From positions 62,001-126,000 of the forward strand of contig JARBTR010000002.1 in the NCBI GenBank assembly GCA_029240105.1: 64,000 bases of DNA, in the 5' to 3' direction. Origin of the DNA: Caryophanales bacterium. GTDB lineage: Bacteria; Bacillota; Bacilli; JARBTR01. The position numbers were made by a program, and so were the translations under genes. The notes beneath the pieces were generated by a model. The model did not search any database, was not told the DNA's origin, and worked only from the letters and a program-made list of their open reading frames with translations. Shown here piece after piece: positions 57,096-64,000 of the stretch (position 1 is its first letter; each line of letters begins with the position of its first letter).

Positions 57096-57254
57096 TTTTG
57101 GTCTAAATTTCGAAGTAATTTAGCAAGACGATATTTTGTTGCTAAGCTTCGCTTAGACAAAATCAGCCTGTCTAACCGTTGCTGGATCAAAGCTTCAGAC
57201 GTTTAGAGACCAAAAGGTACGCACAGTTTGTCTGAGCTTTGCTCAGAAACAAAC
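57096..57254. repeat. structured gene-free element before der
   Basis: The 311-bp gap 56985-57295 holds a terminator and this element. TTTTGGTCT (57096-57104) pairs with AGACCAAAA (57207-57215) and encloses a hairpin ATTTTGT..CTAAGC-TTC-GCTTAG-ACAAAAT (57133-57163). A second similar hairpin, GTTTGT-CTGAGC-TTT-GCTCAG-AA-ACAAAC, lies at 57226-57254. The two hairpins look like diverged copies. It could be a small noncoding RNA, a leader of der, or a palindromic intergenic repeat. Confidence 0.5.
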
Positions 57255-57295
57255 CCCTGCGAAAATAATTTATTAGAATTTTAGAGGGAAAAAAT

Positions 57296-58606
57296 ATGCC
57301 AAAACCGGTAGTAGCGATCGTTGGAAGACCAAATGTTGGGAAATCAACGATTTTTAATAGAATAGTTGGGGAAAGAGTCTCAATAGTAGAAGACGAGCCT
57401 GGTGTTACACGAGACCGAATTTACGGATCAGGGTCATGGTTGAATCATGAATTTAACATCATTGACACAGGTGGTATTGATATAGGTGATGAACCTTTTC
57501 TAACGCAAATTCGCTATCAAGCTGAAATTGCTATTGATGAGGCTGATGTCATTATATTCATATCATCAGGGCGTGAGGGAATCACTCAAGCTGACGAAGA
57601 AGTAGCAAAAATACTTTATCGTTCAAAAAAGCCAGTAGTTCTTGCAATAAATAAAATAGATAATTTTGAGATGAGAGATGAAATCTATGAATTTTATTCA
57701 TTAGGTTTTGGCGATCCATTTCCTATTTCTGGATCTCATGGGATGGGTATTGGAGACTTACTTGACGCTGTTGCTAAACATTTCCCAGATTATAGTGGTA
57801 GTGATTATGATGATGACGTGATTAAATTCTGTTTAATTGGTCGTCCTAATGTTGGGAAATCTTCTCTTGTAAATGCTATTTTGGGCGAGGAAAGAGTTAT
57901 TGTAAGTAATATTGCTGGTACAACTCGCGATGCAATAGACTCACCATTTAAGAATAATGGGCAAAAATATGTAATCATAGACACAGCTGGAATGCGTAAA
58001 AAAGGTAAAGTCTATGAAAATACAGAAAAGTATAGCGTGTTGCGTGCATTGAGCGCTATTGAACGTTCTGATGTTTGCTGTATCGTTATTGATGGAGAAA
58101 CTGGAATCATTGATCATGATAAAAAGGTTGCTGGTTATGCGCATGAGGCTGGACGGGCAGTTATAATCATAGTTAATAAGTGGGATGCAGTAAATAAAGA
58201 TGAAAAGACCATGAAAGAATTTGAGGATAAAATCCGAGCAGAATTTTTATTTTTAGATTATGCTCCGATTGTGTTTCTTTCAGCTCTAACAAAAAAACGT
58301 ATTCATACTTTAATGCCGATGATAAATTTGGCATGCAACAATCACTCAATGCGTGTTCAAACGAATGTATTGAACGATATTATCTTTGATGCTGTTGCAA
58401 TGAATCCAACGCCAACGCATAATGGTCAACGCTTAAGAATTTTTTATGTAACACAAGTGGCAATTAAGCCGCCGACTTTTGTTGTTTTCGTAAATGAACC
58501 TGAATTACTACACTTTTCATATGAACGATTTTTAGAAAATCGTATTCGTGAATCATTTGGGTTTGAAGGCACACCGATTAAGTTTTTTGCTAGACAACGA
58601 AATTAA
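57296..58606 (+). CDS. der: ribosome-assembly GTPase Der (EngA)
   Basis: A 436-residue protein with two consecutive G domains, each with GRPNVGKS (residue 9 region and about 182), and a C-terminal KH-like domain. It acts in 50S maturation. The family length is 436. GAGGG precedes the ATG. der-gpsA-DUF2768-spoIVA-hbs is a conserved Bacillus arrangement. Confidence 0.97.
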   Translation: MPKPVVAIVGRPNVGKSTIFNRIVGERVSIVEDEPGVTRDRIYGSGSWLNHEFNIIDTGGIDIGDEPFLTQIRYQAEIAIDEADVIIFISSGREGITQADEEVAKILYRSKKPVVLAINKIDNFEMRDEIYEFYSLGFGDPFPISGSHGMGIGDLLDAVAKHFPDYSGSDYDDDVIKFCLIGRPNVGKSSLVNAILGEERVIVSNIAGTTRDAIDSPFKNNGQKYVIIDTAGMRKKGKVYENTEKYSVLRALSAIERSDVCCIVIDGETGIIDHDKKVAGYAHEAGRAVIIIVNKWDAVNKDEKTMKEFEDKIRAEFLFLDYAPIVFLSALTKKRIHTLMPMINLACNNHSMRVQTNVLNDIIFDAVAMNPTPTHNGQRLRIFYVTQVAIKPPTFVVFVNEPELLHFSYERFLENRIRESFGFEGTPIKFFARQRN

Positions 58607-58673
58607 ATTTTAATTTTTATTATAAAATCTTTAGTCTTGTACGATTAAATTAATAAAACTAGGGGGAATGTTG

Positions 58674-59705
58674 ATGAAGAAAGTTGCTGTTCTAGGTTCT
58701 GGTTCATGGGGTACTGCTCTAGCCATGGTTTTGGCAGATAACGGGCACGATACTCGTTTGTGGGGTATTGAAGAACATGTTGTTGCAGAAATTAACAATA
58801 ATAAGACAAACACACACTATTTGCCAGAAGGAGTCGTTCTTCCTAATGGAATTACTGCTTACACAGATCTTTCAAAAGCAGTAGAGGATGTAGAACTAAT
58901 CCTGTTTGCAGTTCCTACAAAAGCCATTCCATCCGTATCAAAACAACTTAGTGAGACGGTTACAAGACCAGTATCCATTGTTCATGTAAGTAAAGGAATT
59001 GAACCCGATTCGTTATTGCGAATTTCTGAAATTATTGAGATGAATCTTTCAGATAAAGTTATGAAAGATCTTGTCGTACTATCTGGCCCTACTCATGCTG
59101 AAGAAGTTAGCCAACGTATGATCACTACAATATGTGCAACATCAATTAATTCAGATGCAGCAGAACATGTTCAAGAAATATTTAGTAATAATAATTTCCG
59201 TGTATATACAAACAATGATGTTGTTGGTGTTGAGTTGGCAGGTGCTTTGAAAAACGTAATAGCTGTTTGTGCGGGTATTTTATCAGGTATGGGATTCGGA
59301 GACAATGCAAAAGCAGCATTAATGACACGTGGTTTGTCGGAAATCACTCGACTTGGTATTTTAATGGGTGCTAGTCCCTATACATTCTTAGGGCTTACAG
59401 GTTTAGGCGATCTAATTGTAACATGTACCAGTGTTCATTCACGAAACTGGCGTTGTGGTTATCAATTAGGACAGGGAAAAAACCTTGATGAAGTTTTAGA
59501 AAATATGGGTATGGTTGTTGAAGGTGTTCGTACGACAAAGGCAGCTTACCAACTATCTCAAAAGTACAATGTAGAAATGCCAATCACTGAAACTTTATAT
59601 AACGTTCTTTTTAATGGCGCTGATGTTAAAAGTTCAGTTGAGACATTAATGGGCCGTACAAAAAAACATGAATTAGATGATATGAATGTTTTAATAAATA
59701 ACTAG
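58674..59705 (+). CDS. gpsA: NAD(P)-dependent glycerol-3-phosphate dehydrogenase
   Basis: A 343-residue cytoplasmic enzyme making sn-glycerol 3-phosphate for lipids. It has the N-terminal GSGSWGTALAMVLA, the catalytic Lys in ALKNVIAVCAGI and the substrate motif TRGLSEITRLG. ATG 58674 with AGGGGG seven bases upstream is chosen; the in-frame ATG 58668 is too close to the site. Confidence 0.96.
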   Translation: MKKVAVLGSGSWGTALAMVLADNGHDTRLWGIEEHVVAEINNNKTNTHYLPEGVVLPNGITAYTDLSKAVEDVELILFAVPTKAIPSVSKQLSETVTRPVSIVHVSKGIEPDSLLRISEIIEMNLSDKVMKDLVVLSGPTHAEEVSQRMITTICATSINSDAAEHVQEIFSNNNFRVYTNNDVVGVELAGALKNVIAVCAGILSGMGFGDNAKAALMTRGLSEITRLGILMGASPYTFLGLTGLGDLIVTCTSVHSRNWRCGYQLGQGKNLDEVLENMGMVVEGVRTTKAAYQLSQKYNVEMPITETLYNVLFNGADVKSSVETLMGRTKKHELDDMNVLINN

Positions 59706-59730
59706 TTACACTTAAGTTAGGAGCAAATAA

Positions 59731-59901
59731 ATGGCAGTATTTTTCTTGCTAGGTTTAATTTTAATTGTAGTTTCATTTTTTATTTTATTATTTAGTTTTA
59801 AAAAATTAAAAGGCGCACCTAGAATAATTGGTTTGGTTATCGGCTATATTCTACTATTTTTTGCAGGTATTGGTGTGTATTTAGGTGTTGTAATAAGTTA
59901 G
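59731..59901 (+). CDS. DUF2768 small membrane protein (YphE-like)
   Basis: A 56-residue protein with two hydrophobic helices separated by the basic FKKLKGAPR turn. TTAGGAGC precedes the ATG. It is located right after gpsA, as yphE is in B. subtilis. Function unknown; the family is restricted to spore-formers. Confidence 0.8.
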   Translation: MAVFFLLGLILIVVSFFILLFSFKKLKGAPRIIGLVIGYILLFFAGIGVYLGVVIS

Positions 59902-59918
59902 AATTATCCAAAATATAA

Positions 59919-59957
59919 TGAATGGGTTGAGAAGCTTTCAATCCATTCATTTTTTTT
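59919..59957 (+). terminator. intrinsic terminator after the DUF2768 gene
   Basis: TGAATGG/CCATTCA with inner TTGA/TCAA pairing and T8. Confidence 0.88.
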
Positions 59958-60148
59958 ATTTTTATAAGAATAGTTTCCATCTAGTAATCATAGTATACAT
60001 TGTCCAAGTTTATAAAGAAAAATGGGCTCTCAGCGCCAAACTTCATTACCGTTTCACTTTTAAATCATATAAAATGTCATGATTTATTAGGATTAGGAAG
60101 TAAAGTTTGATCAGACGCTTCGAGCACCTGAGTGCGGAGGGGTATCTC

Positions 60149-61627
60149 TTGGAGAAAATTAATGTGTTTAGAGACATTGCTGAAAGAACAGGTGGGGACA
60201 TCTATTTAGGTGTTGTTGGGGCTGTAAGAACAGGAAAATCAACGTTCATAAAAAAATTCATGGAACAGCTAGTCCTTCCGAACATTAAAGATGAATCGGA
60301 AAGAGTTCGTGCAATTGATGAACTTCCACAAAGCGCAGCTGGGCGTACCATCATGACAACAGAACCTAAGTTTGTACCTAACCAGGCTGTGCTAGTTAAT
60401 GTCGGTGAAGGTTTGGATGTGAGTGTTAGATTAGTTGATTGTGTTGGATACTCTGTTCCAGGTGCAAGAGGTTATGAGGATGAAAATGGTCCTCGTATGA
60501 TTCAAACACCATGGTATGAAGAAGCCATTCCATTTAACGAAGCTGCAGAAATTGGAACGCGCAAAGTTATTTTGGATCATTCAACAATTGGAGTTGTCGT
60601 AACTACAGACGGTTCCATTGGAGAAATTCCACGTAGAGATTATGTGGATGCGGAAGAGCGTGTTGTAAATGAGTTGAAGGAAGTTGGAAAACCATTCATT
60701 ATCGTGGTCAACACAGTAAACCCATTGCATCCAGAAACAGAAAAACTTAGAGAGCATTTGAATGAAAAGTACGATATTCCAGTACTTGCTTTAGATGTAG
60801 AGAACATGCGTGAAGATGATGTGACTCAAGTTCTAAGAGAAGCTTTATATGAATTCCCAGTACTTGAAGTAAACGTAAATCTACCTAGCTGGATTATGGT
60901 ACTTAAAGAAAACCACTGGCTTCGCGAAAATTTCCATGCTTGTGTTCGCGAAACTGTGAAAGATATTAAACGCTTAAGAGATGTAGATCGACTTGTTCAA
61001 AACTTTCAAGAATACGATTTCATTAACTCAGCTCGATTATCTGAAGTTGAAATGGGTAGTGGAATTGCAGAAATTGACTTATATGCTCCTGAAGAATTAT
61101 ACGATGAAGTGTTAAAAGAAATCGTTGGTGTGGAGATTAGAGGTAAAGATCATCTATTAGAGATTATGCAGGAATACTCTTCTGCTAAAGCAGAATACGA
61201 CCTTGTTGCAGACGCTCTAAAAATGGTTAAACAAACAGGCTATGGTGTAGCAGCTCCTGCATTACAAGATATGAGCCTCGATGAACCTGAAATTATAAGA
61301 CAAGGAGCAAGATTTGGTGTTCGATTAAAAGCTGTTGCCCCATCTATCCATATGATAAAAGTAGATGTTGAGTCAGAATTTGCTCCAATTATCGGCACTG
61401 AAAAACAAAGTGAAGAGTTAGTTAAATATTTAATGCAAGACTTTGAGGATAACCCTCTAAGTATTTGGAGTTCAGATATATTTGGTAGAAGCTTATCTTC
61501 AATCGTTCGCGAAGGTATCCAAGCTAAGTTAAGTTTGATGCCTGAAAATGCAAGATATAAGCTTAAGGAAACTCTGGAACGTATCATAAATGAGGGTAAC
61601 GGCGGTTTAATTGCTATTATTCTTTAA
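60149..61627 (+). CDS. spoIVA: stage IV sporulation protein A (coat morphogenetic ATPase)
   Basis: A 492-residue protein, exactly the length of B. subtilis SpoIVA. The Walker A motif is GAVRTGKST near the N-terminus, and NEGNGGLIAIIL ends the anchoring tail. It polymerises on the forespore surface by ATP hydrolysis as the coat base layer. The start is TTG 60149, six bases after GGAGGGG, rather than upstream in-frame TTG 60107. A mother-cell sigma-E promoter is expected; TATACATT near 59990 is a weak candidate for its -10. Confidence 0.97.
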   Translation: MEKINVFRDIAERTGGDIYLGVVGAVRTGKSTFIKKFMEQLVLPNIKDESERVRAIDELPQSAAGRTIMTTEPKFVPNQAVLVNVGEGLDVSVRLVDCVGYSVPGARGYEDENGPRMIQTPWYEEAIPFNEAAEIGTRKVILDHSTIGVVVTTDGSIGEIPRRDYVDAEERVVNELKEVGKPFIIVVNTVNPLHPETEKLREHLNEKYDIPVLALDVENMREDDVTQVLREALYEFPVLEVNVNLPSWIMVLKENHWLRENFHACVRETVKDIKRLRDVDRLVQNFQEYDFINSARLSEVEMGSGIAEIDLYAPEELYDEVLKEIVGVEIRGKDHLLEIMQEYSSAKAEYDLVADALKMVKQTGYGVAAPALQDMSLDEPEIIRQGARFGVRLKAVAPSIHMIKVDVESEFAPIIGTEKQSEELVKYLMQDFEDNPLSIWSSDIFGRSLSSIVREGIQAKLSLMPENARYKLKETLERIINEGNGGLIAIIL

Positions 61628-61636
61628 GCATTACAT

Positions 61637-61667
61637 AAAAATCTCACTTAAATCAGTGAGATTTTTT
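61637..61667 (+). terminator. intrinsic terminator after spoIVA
   Basis: AAAAATCTCACT/AGTGAGATTTTT with a 6-base loop and T tail. Confidence 0.9.
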
Positions 61668-61920
61668 GTTTTTTGGTAAAAAAATTCAAAAAATCTCCTT
61701 ATTTCGCTGATTTATCAAGGGTTTTATAGATTTTTACCTTGTTTTGGATATTTTTTTGTGATAATCTTTTTTACAGAATTACGCAAGGTTATTGTTTGAA
61801 TAATCTTTTTTATCAAACGAGCGTTGTGTAAGTATAATTTTCTATTTACTTGTTAAGTAATGAGAAGAGAGAAATTTCAATCGAAAGATTGTAGCATAAT
61901 GTTTTGAGGAGGTGAAACAC

Positions 61921-62193
61921 ATGAACAAAACTGAATTAGTATCTGCTGTAGCTGAGGCTGCTCAATTCTCAAAGAAGGATGCTGCTAAAGCTGTTGAGGC
62001 TGTAATTGACGTTGTAACTGAAGCTTTGAAACAAGGCGAAAAAGTTCAAATTATTGGCTTTGGTAACTTCGAAGTAAGAACTCGTGCAGCTCGTAAAGGT
62101 TTGAACCCTAAAACGAAGGAACAAATCGATATTCCTGCAAGTAAAGTTCCTGCATTTAAACCTGGTAAAGCTCTTAAAGACCAAGTTAAATAA
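61921..62193 (+). CDS. hbs: histone-like DNA-binding protein HBsu
   Basis: A 90-residue HU family protein that bends and compacts DNA. It has [29 protein letters not shown] and the arm region [29 protein letters not shown] gives a very strong ribosome site, as expected for an abundant protein. The 253-bp leader ahead probably carries its promoters. It is usually followed by mtrAB-hep-men in Bacillus. Confidence 0.97.
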   Translation: MNKTELVSAVAEAAQFSKKDAAKAVEAVIDVVTEALKQGEKVQIIGFGNFEVRTRAARKGLNPKTKEQIDIPASKVPAFKPGKALKDQVK

Positions 62194-62217
62194 TTTTTAC
62201 ATAATACATATGTAAAT

Positions 62218-62256
62218 AGAAAACACAATTCAGAAGAATTGTGTTTTCTTTTTTTA
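62218..62256 (+). terminator. intrinsic terminator after hbs
   Basis: A 14-bp perfect stem AGAAAACACAATTC/GAATTGTGTTTTCT with AGAA loop and T8. Confidence 0.95.
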
Positions 62257-62366
62257 TAGTCTAAATTCTAACAAAACAATTACATTGTTCTTATTTTATG
62301 ATATCTTTTATGTTATTGAAAACTAAAGTGTGAGATTTTTGCAGATAATTTATTGTAGGTGAAAAC

Positions 62367-62933
62367 ATGAAAGATTTTGATCATAAGAAAATTCAATTGG
62401 CTGTACGAATGATTTTGGAAGCAATTGGCGAAGATCCGGATAGAGAAGGTTTATTAGAGACTCCTGCTAGAGTAGCAAGAATGTATGAAGAAGTATTTCA
62501 AGGACTAAATCAAGATCCACGTGAGCACGTAAAAACCGTGTTTAGTGAAGACCATGAGGAACTTGTGTTAGTTAAAGATATACCTTTCTTTTCTATATGT
62601 GAGCACCATTTAGTTCCTTTCTTTGGAAAAGCGCATGTTGCTTATATACCTAAAAACGGAAAAGTTACAGGCTTAAGTAAGCTTGCCAGAACTGTAGAAA
62701 CAATTTCAAAAAGACCTCAATTGCAAGAACGGATAACTTCAACCATTGCAAATGTTTTGATGGAAGAGTTAGAACCAAGGGGAGCAATGGTTATTTTAGA
62801 AGCAGAGCACATGTGCATGACTATTCGAGGGGTGAAAAAACCAGGGACTTCAACTGTAACTTCTGCGGTTAGAGGAATTTTTGCTAAAGATGCTCGTACA
62901 CGCTCTGAAGTACTTAGTCTAATAAAAAATTAA
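62367..62933 (+). CDS. folE: GTP cyclohydrolase I
   Basis: A 188-residue enzyme that opens GTP to dihydroneopterin triphosphate for folate. Zinc and active-site motifs are [11 protein letters not shown] and the C-terminal [20 protein letters not shown] precedes ATG. It is the mtrA gene of Bacillus; the companion mtrB (TRAP) is not downstream, hepS follows directly. Confidence 0.96.
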   Translation: MKDFDHKKIQLAVRMILEAIGEDPDREGLLETPARVARMYEEVFQGLNQDPREHVKTVFSEDHEELVLVKDIPFFSICEHHLVPFFGKAHVAYIPKNGKVTGLSKLARTVETISKRPQLQERITSTIANVLMEELEPRGAMVILEAEHMCMTIRGVKKPGTSTVTSAVRGIFAKDARTRSEVLSLIKN

Positions 62934-62951
62934 CCCTACAAAGGGTTTTTT
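62932..62951 (+). terminator. short terminator at the folE stop
   Basis: AACCCT/AGGGTT with an ACAA loop and T tail, overlapping the folE stop. TATAAT at 62954 may be the -10 of a hepS promoter. Confidence 0.6.
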
Positions 62952-62984
62952 GTTATAATTAAATCTTGTGAAGATGTAAATGAT

Positions 62985-63578
62985 ATGCGTCAGGACTATT
63001 TTGTCAAAAATATAAAAAAAAGTGAAACAAGAAATGATGTGTACAGATTGGAAATGCAAATAATAACCAACAATGTTGTAAAAATGATAGAAGAAAAGCT
63101 ATTTCACCCTTTATTAAATGAAAAAATGGCTAAGCCTATTCTAGATATTGAAAAACTTCAATTTTTTATAAAAATTTTTACTAAAGCCGGGATTTCAAAT
63201 GAGAAAATTGAGGAATTAACAACCGCAATCATGATCATGCAAATTGCTTTAGATACTCATGATATGGTAACTAATGCTGGAAATGATGAATCCACGTTGT
63301 TTAATAGACAGTTAATTATTTTAGCTGGTGACTATTACAGTGGTCTCTATTATCAAATGCTTGCTAACTTTGAAAACAAACCTCTCTTAGACAAATTATC
63401 TGAGGCAATTAAAGAAATTAATGAATGGAAAATTATTGCTCAATATGAGATTACATCTATTGAAACCTTGAAGTTGGCTAAACTAAAAATTGATACTTTG
63501 TTACTTATGAAAACTTGTGAGGCTTTAGGTGAAGTAGAATTAATTCAAGAAATAGAGCTGAACTTTAGTAGTAGATGA
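62985..63578 (+). CDS. hepS: heptaprenyl diphosphate synthase component I (short form)
   Basis: A 197-residue regulatory subunit for making the menaquinone side chain with HepT. ALDTHDMVTNAG, RQLIILAGDYYSGLYY and AIKEINEWKI match HepS. B. subtilis HepS is 251 residues; here the alignment ends about 75 residues early at a clean stop, 22 bases before the menG start. It may be a natural short form or a truncation. GAAGATG precedes the ATG. Confidence 0.85.
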   Translation: MRQDYFVKNIKKSETRNDVYRLEMQIITNNVVKMIEEKLFHPLLNEKMAKPILDIEKLQFFIKIFTKAGISNEKIEELTTAIMIMQIALDTHDMVTNAGNDESTLFNRQLIILAGDYYSGLYYQMLANFENKPLLDKLSEAIKEINEWKIIAQYEITSIETLKLAKLKIDTLLLMKTCEALGEVELIQEIELNFSSR

Positions 63579-63600
63579 GGAATAATAAAGGAGAAAAGCA

Positions 63601-64000
63601 ATGAAAGAACGAACAAAAGCTGAAAAGGTCCACGAAGTTTTTGAGAATATTTACGAAAACTATGACAAGATGAATTCAATTATAAGCTTTAAACAGCATG
63701 TATTTTGGCGTAACAATACAATGAAGCAAATGAATGTTCAACCAGGACAATCTGCTTTAGACCTCTGTTGTGGAACCGCAGACTGGACGATTGCCATTGC
63801 AAAGAAAACTGGTAAGGGTAGTAAAGTTTTTGGTCTAGATTTTAGCGAAGGCATGCTTTCAGTAGGTAAGGAAAAGGTTAAGAAAGAAGGACTCTCCGAT
63901 ACTGTAACATTGATACACGGAAATGCTATGGAATTACCTTTCGAAAATAACACTTTTGATTATGTTACGATTGGTTTTGGATTAAGAAATGTCCCTGACT
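63601..64000 (+). CDS. menG: demethylmenaquinone methyltransferase (5' part)
   Basis: The first 133 codons of a MenG/UbiE methyltransferase, cut by the window edge. The SAM-binding motif is [29 protein letters not shown] and GFGLRNVPD are family signatures. It methylates demethylmenaquinone in the last step of menaquinone synthesis. AAAGGAG precedes ATG. It lies between hepS and, by family custom, hepT. Confidence 0.95.
   Translation, partial: MKERTKAEKVHEVFENIYENYDKMNSIISFKQHVFWRNNTMKQMNVQPGQSALDLCCGTADWTIAIAKKTGKGSKVFGLDFSEGMLSVGKEKVKKEGLSDTVTLIHGNAMELPFENNTFDYVTIGFGLRNVPD

Overview
The window is about 64 kb of AT-rich DNA from an endospore-forming member of the Bacillaceae (phylum Bacillota). 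Evidence for this is the set of sporulation and germination genes (spmA-spmB, dacB, sleB-ypeB, prsW, spoIVA, YjcZ- and YpzI-type small genes), strong Shine-Dalgarno sites, many TTG starts, and a gene order from about 20.6 kb onward that broadly follows the Bacillus subtilis yqi/yqj-ypu-ypb-ypd-yph-hbs-men order. I see no tRNA, rRNA, CRISPR array, insertion sequence or prophage gene.

Region 1 (0.03-12.9 kb) is a complete type IV pilus locus. It has the extension ATPase PilB, retraction ATPase PilT, a major pilin, prepilin peptidase PilD, platform protein PilC, a PilM-PilN fusion, a PilO-like protein and several minor pilins. Two pilins look adhesive: a divergent one with a carbohydrate-binding-like tail, and a 696-residue one with GLUG repeats. 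Region 2 (13.1-20.4 kb) follows on the same strand and is a cyclic-di-GMP and phosphorelay block: REC-HPt, REC-HD-GYP phosphodiesterase, sensor-PAS-GGDEF cyclase, a free HPt protein and a hybrid histidine kinase. Two links join the regions. The 5541-5610 segment between pilD and pilC matches the conserved blocks of a class II c-di-GMP riboswitch, and PilB starts with an MshEN-type c-di-GMP-binding motif. The first 20 kb therefore reads as a self-contained pilus system controlled by c-di-GMP at two levels, and it is the most interesting part of the window.

Region 3 (20.6-32.3 kb) holds a glycerophosphodiester phosphodiesterase and a reduced branched-chain keto-acid cluster (bcd, buk, lpd only). 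These are followed by a bacilliredoxin, YqjA-like exporter, Prli42-like miniprotein, M20 peptidase, DNA polymerase IV, RNase Z and YneF. Region 4 (32.5-36.2 kb) is a BmrC/BmrD-type heterodimeric ABC exporter and a YjcZ-type miniprotein. Region 5 (36.3-44.1 kb) is scp-dacB-spm-rluB-res. Here scpA is interrupted by an apparent internal deletion with frameshift, and resABC is absent between rluB and resDE.

Region 6 (44.1-52.5 kb) carries an FMN riboswitch with ribU, ferredoxin, a YpbF-like protein, a CBS-ACT protein, glutamate dehydrogenase, asparaginase, prsW, sleB and ypeB. Region 7 (52.5-64 kb) is core housekeeping and sporulation: cmk, a PlsC-type acyltransferase, an S1-domain protein, YphA, YIEGIA and its partner, der, gpsA, DUF2768, spoIVA, hbs, folE, hepS and the start of menG, which is cut by the window edge. 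A structured, gene-free element lies just before der (57096-57254). Most transcription units end in clear intrinsic terminators, which are listed.
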